Part shown: piece by piece, positions 53,694 to 56,167 of the stretch
Layout of the letters: the number at the start of each line of letters is the position of its first letter
Numbering within the stretch: the first letter of the stretch is position 1
From: Actinomadura sp. CNU-125
Lineage (GTDB): Bacteria; Actinomycetota; Actinomycetes; Streptosporangiales; Streptosporangiaceae
Assembly (NCBI RefSeq): GCF_001942465.1
Contig: NZ_MKJY01000288.1
Span: forward strand, 1 to 56,167
Length of the DNA: 56,167 bases
Direction: 5' to 3'
The notes under the pieces: model-generated
What the model was told of the DNA's origin: nothing
What the model saw: only the letters and a program-made list of their open reading frames with translations
The model's database searches: none
Translations under genes and position numbers: made by a program

Positions 53694-53754
53694 GATAAGT
53701 CCGGTTGACCAGGGAGGTGCCGTGGTGGCTTAATATCCTGTATTCCGACTTATC
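53694..53754 (+). promoter_or_regulatory. TSUP promoter region with inverted GATAAGTC/GACTTATC sites
   Basis: GATAAGTC (53694-53701) and GACTTATC (53747-53754) are perfect reverse complements flanking an AT-rich patch (TTAATATCCTGTATTCC). TTGACC (53705-53710) and TAATAT (53731-53736) may be promoter elements, with a long 20-nt spacer. The second site lies 18 bp upstream of the TSUP start. The layout suggests repression by a sulfur or Rrf2-type regulator; this is inference. Confidence 0.45.
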
Positions 53755-53772
53755 AAGTAGGGAAGGTCTGCG

Positions 53773-54698
53773 ATGCGCTCGTTCGTGGTGCTCGCGCTGG
53801 TGGGGCTCGGCGCCCAGCTGGTGGACGGAAGCCTGGGGATGGCCTACGGGGTGACGTCGACGACGTTGCTGCTGGCGGCGGGGACGAGCCCGGCGGCCGC
53901 GTCCGCGACCGTGCACCTGTCGGAGATCGGGACGACGCTGGCGTCCGGCGCGGCGCACTGGCGGTTCGGCAACGTCGACTGGAAGGTCGTCGCCAAGGTC
54001 GGCTTCCCGGGCGCGTTCGGCGCCTTCGCCGGGGCGACGTTCCTGTCTTGGCTGTCGACCGAGGCCGCCGCGCCCGTCATGTCGCTGATCCTGCTGTCGC
54101 TCGGCGTCTACGTGCTCGTCCGGTTCACCCGGCGCGGACCGTCCACCGCGAACCTGGGCAAGCCGCTGCGGCGCCGCTTCCTCGCCCCGCTGGGCGTGGT
54201 CGCCGGGTTCGTGGACGCGTCGGGCGGCGGCGGCTGGGGCCCGGTCGGGACGCCCGCGCTGCTGGCGTCCGGGCGGATGGAGCCCCGCAAGGTGATCGGC
54301 ACCATCGACACCAGCGAGTTCCTCGTCGCGGTCGCGGCCAGCCTCGGCTTCCTCGCCGGGCTCGGGACCGCGGGGATCAATGCCGGGTGGGCGGCCGCGC
54401 TGCTGCTCGGCGGCCTGGTCGCCGCCCCGATCGCGGCCTGGCTGGTGCGGCATCTGCCGCCCGCCGTCCTCGGCTCGGCGGTCGGCGGCGTGATCATCGT
54501 CACGAACGCCCGGACCCTGCTGAACAGCGACTGGATCGATGCGGGCGCGCCCGTCCGGTACGGCGTCTACGCCGTCCTGTACGCGGGCTGGGCGGCGGCC
54601 GTCGCGTACTCGGTCAGGCGGTACCGCGCGGAGCGCGACGTGAACGGGACGCGGAGGCCGCCGCGGTGGCCGACGAGGTGCCGGAGGCGTCGGGCTGA
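53773..54698 (+). CDS. TSUP (TauE/SafE) family membrane transporter
   Basis: About 308 residues with about eight hydrophobic segments. The family's two halves each start with a conserved loop: GAQLVDGSLGMAYGVTSTTL and GVVAGFVDASGGGGWGPVGT; further motifs are ATVHLSEIGTTLASGAAHWR and VIGTIDTSEFLVAVAASLGF. TSUP proteins export sulfite, sulfoacetate or related small anions. One missing G near 54643 (GGGACG for GGGGACG) shifts the end; the corrected frame ends AVADEVPEASG at 54698. Confidence 0.92.
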
Positions 54699-54725
54699 TC
54701 GGGCGGCGGCCGGTGGGCGGCGCGC

Positions 54726-55058
54726 TCAGGCGGCGTCGGCGTGCTCGGACGTCGAGGCGTCGCCGCGGACGACGATGACCGGGAGCGGACGGCGGGCCGG
54801 GGCCTCGGCCGTGCGGCGCAGGTGGCGGCGCTCCTCCGGGGTCGTGCCGCCCCAGACGCCGTCGGGCTCGCCGACGCGCAGCGCCCAGGTCAGGCAGTCG
54901 ACCTGGACCGGGCAGTTGCCGCAGATCACCTTCGCGGCGCGCTCCTGCTCACGCAGGATCTCCGCGGAGTACCCGATCGGGAAGAACAGGTCGGGGTCCG
55001 TGCCGCGGCAGATCGCGTGGTCGGTCCAGTGTTCCTCGTTGTCGTTGTCGCTGTGCAT
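54726..55058 (-). CDS. WhiB-family iron-sulfur transcriptional regulator
   Basis: A 110-residue Wbl protein. The four cluster Cys are in HAICRGTDPDLFF, AAKVICGNCPV and QVDCLTWALR; the turn is GEPDGVWGGTTPEERRHLRR, which binds sigma A and DNA. A variable tail ends EHADAA. Wbl proteins bind a [4Fe-4S] cluster that senses redox or NO and controls development or resistance. The ATG at 55058 has GGGAGAAG upstream. Upstream lies a tandem 15-bp repeat, its possible regulatory site. Confidence 0.95.
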   Translation of the reverse strand: MHSDNDNEEHWTDHAICRGTDPDLFFPIGYSAEILREQERAAKVICGNCPVQVDCLTWALRVGEPDGVWGGTTPEERRHLRRTAEAPARRPLPVIVVRGDASTSEHADAA

Positions 55059-55128
55059 GGCTTCTCCCTGCGGCGGTGCGGCACGCCGCCGGCTTCGCGG
55101 GTCGAGATGACGATGTCTTCCACCCAAC

Positions 55129-55158
55129 GTAGTACTACGAGTCGTAGTACTACAAGTC
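55129..55158. promoter_or_regulatory. Tandem 15-bp repeat upstream of whiB-like gene
   Basis: GTAGTACTACGAGTC (55129-55143) is followed directly by GTAGTACTACAAGTC (55144-55158), differing by one base. Each contains the perfect 10-bp palindrome GTAGTACTAC. The repeat lies 71 bp upstream of the WhiB start and about 45 bp upstream of the divergent GNAT gene. Confidence 0.7.
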
Positions 55159-55203
55159 GTTGTGGTGAACACTGCAACTTAGCGTTCGGATAGCCTGGTC
55201 GGT

Positions 55204-55674
55204 GTGCAGCGTGATCAAGAAGTGACCTTCCGCGAGGCGACGGCGGCCGATCTGCCGCGGATCGTCCGGCTTCTGGCCGACGATCCCCTCGGTGCGGCGC
55301 GCGAAACGCCGGGCGCCGAGATCCCGGAGGCCTACTTCACCGCGTTCGCCGCGATCGAGAAAGACCAGAACAACACGGTCATCGTGGCCGAGGTCGACGG
55401 CGAGATCGCGGGCACGCTGCAGCTCACGTTCATCCCCGGCCTCACCTACGGCGGCGGCGAACGAGCGCAGATCGAAGGCGTCCGCGTCGTGTCCGAGCTG
55501 CGCGGCGCGGGCGTCGGCCAGGCCCTCATCGGCGAGGCCGTCGACCGGGCCCGCGCCCGGGGCTGCCGGCTGGTGCAGCTCACCACCGACCGGCAGCGCC
55601 CCGACGCGATCCGCTTCTACCAGAAGATCGGCTTCCGCCCGTCCCACATGGGCATGAAGTACCACCTCGCCTGA
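55204..55674 (+). CDS. GNAT-family N-acetyltransferase
   Basis: A 156-residue acetyltransferase. Motifs: VTFREATAADLPRIVRLLAD, NTVIVAEVDGEIAGTLQLTF, the CoA loop VVSELRGAGVGQALIGEAVD and LVQLTTDRQRPDAIRFYQKI with FRPSHMGMKYHL. The substrate is unknown. GTG start at 55204. Divergent from the WhiB gene. Confidence 0.92.
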   Translation: MQRDQEVTFREATAADLPRIVRLLADDPLGAARETPGAEIPEAYFTAFAAIEKDQNNTVIVAEVDGEIAGTLQLTFIPGLTYGGGERAQIEGVRVVSELRGAGVGQALIGEAVDRARARGCRLVQLTTDRQRPDAIRFYQKIGFRPSHMGMKYHLA

Positions 55675-55713
55675 CCGGGGCACCGAGGCGCGGTCGAGGC
55701 GGTCGAGGCCCGA

Positions 55714-56167
55714 TCAGGGGACGAGCGCGACCTTTCCCACGATCCGCCGGTTCAGCAGGTCGTCCAGCACCTTCGGCGCCGCGACCAGCGGCTCGACGCC
55801 CGGCGCTCCGGGCGCCAGCGCGCCCGACGCGACCATCGCCAGCAGCTCGTCCAGCAGCGCCCGCTGCTCCGCGGGGTGCGTCATCGACCAGGCGCCCCAG
55901 TCGACGCCCACGATCGTCCGGTTGCGCAGGAGCACCTGGTTGAGCGGCAGCGACGGGATGTCGCCCGCCGCGAACCCGATCACCACGTGCCGTCCGCCCT
56001 CGCGCAGCGACCGCAGCGCCGGATCGGCCAGCGCGCCGCCCACCGGGTCGTAGACGACGTCGACGCCGCCCTCCGACCAGCCGCGCGCCCCGCCCTTGAC
56101 GTCCGCGCGGTCGATCGCGGCGGCGCGCCCGCGGCGACGGCGCGTCCCGCTTCGGCCCGGACGACGC
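55714..56167 (-). CDS. Zinc-free quinone oxidoreductase (MDR family), C-terminal part
   Basis: The gene enters from the right edge; about 150 residues are visible. The Rossmann region ends WSEGGVDVVYDPVGGAL, followed by LRSLREGGRHVVIGFAAGDI, PSLPLNQVLLRNRTIVGVDW and a C-terminus KVLDDLLNRRIVGKVALVP, typical of NADPH:quinone reductases. The frame shifts near 56135 (VRAEAGRAVAAGA on one side, AAAIDRADVKGGARGW on the other). The start lies outside the window. Confidence 0.88.
   Translation of the reverse strand, partial: RRPGRSGTRRRRGRAAAIDRADVKGGARGWSEGGVDVVYDPVGGALADPALRSLREGGRHVVIGFAAGDIPSLPLNQVLLRNRTIVGVDWGAWSMTHPAEQRALLDELLAMVASGALAPGAPGVEPLVAAPKVLDDLLNRRIVGKVALVP

Overview
The window is very GC-rich DNA in which almost every gene uses G or C at third codon positions. 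It encodes a WhiB-type regulator, a DUF397 protein, a SepF-like protein, a PadR regulator with a HAAS-type membrane partner, a sigma factor next to a CU044_5270-type protein, and a PPK1/MutT1 pair as in mycobacteria. This points to a filamentous actinomycete, probably of the Streptosporangiales/Thermomonosporaceae kind (Actinomadura-like). That placement is inference; there is no rRNA in the window to settle it. I saw no tRNA, rRNA or CRISPR array.

Layout. (1) 1-3458: a piece of a plasmid- or ICE-like module (a partial minus-strand gene and a divergent zinc-finger/coiled-coil gene, separated by two perfect inverted repeats), fused at about 1487-1494 to the truncated back half of an AfsR/LuxR-type NB-ARC/TPR regulator. 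(2) 3440-7256: a DrrAB-like ABC exporter and small membrane or DUF proteins. (3) 7346-10138: a GntR-controlled CoA-transferase/HMG-CoA-lyase pair with two near-identical operators. (4) 10143-16707: a Dabb/MFS operon, a TetR/MMPL exporter pair with duplicated operators, and a cyanase/formate-nitrite-type transporter pair. (5) 16949-24787: a TPR protein, a PadR/HAAS pair, an HD-domain gene cut in two by a TnpB-only IS200/IS605-type element, DUF397, a membrane-anchored NB-ARC/TPR NTPase, and an HTH regulator. (6) 24853-36300: a hydrolase, a CPBP protein, an XRE/alcohol-dehydrogenase pair, then a divergent catabolic cluster (TetR, NTF2-like and APH/DUF6285 against acyl-CoA ligase, VOC, CMD, acyl-CoA dehydrogenase and a Tat-exported SMP-30 lactonase). 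(7) 36361-45648: cell-surface and signalling genes (SepF-like, RsbW-like, LPVTG protein with L,D-transpeptidase, SpoIIE phosphatase, REC-PP2C/histidine kinase/REC operon, sigma factor with CU044_5270 protein). (8) 46317-50954: a polyphosphate cluster, ppk1-mutT1 convergent with a CYTH-CHAD gene, with an 11+11-nt PHO-box-like repeat upstream of both ppk1 and the CYTH-CHAD gene. (9) 51030-56167: an old-yellow-enzyme/MerR pair with a SoxR-like 18-bp operator, a SnoaL protein, a triple L7/L12-like repeat protein, a TSUP transporter, WhiB with a tandem 15-bp repeat upstream, a GNAT, and a partial quinone reductase.

How the genes work together. Most units are a regulator plus divergent target(s), and the operator can be read directly between them (GntR/lyase, TetR/MMPL, PadR, TetR/acyl-CoA ligase, MerR/OYE). 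The five-gene run 31301-36300 is translationally coupled throughout and reads as one uncharacterised acyl-CoA catabolic pathway. The polyphosphate genes look like a phosphate-starvation regulon.

Quality warning. At least 17 otherwise well-conserved genes contain frame shifts, many explainable by one base gained or lost in a G/C run. I treat most of these as probable sequence errors, and only the HD gene (IS insertion) and the AfsR-like gene (missing front half) as likely truly broken.
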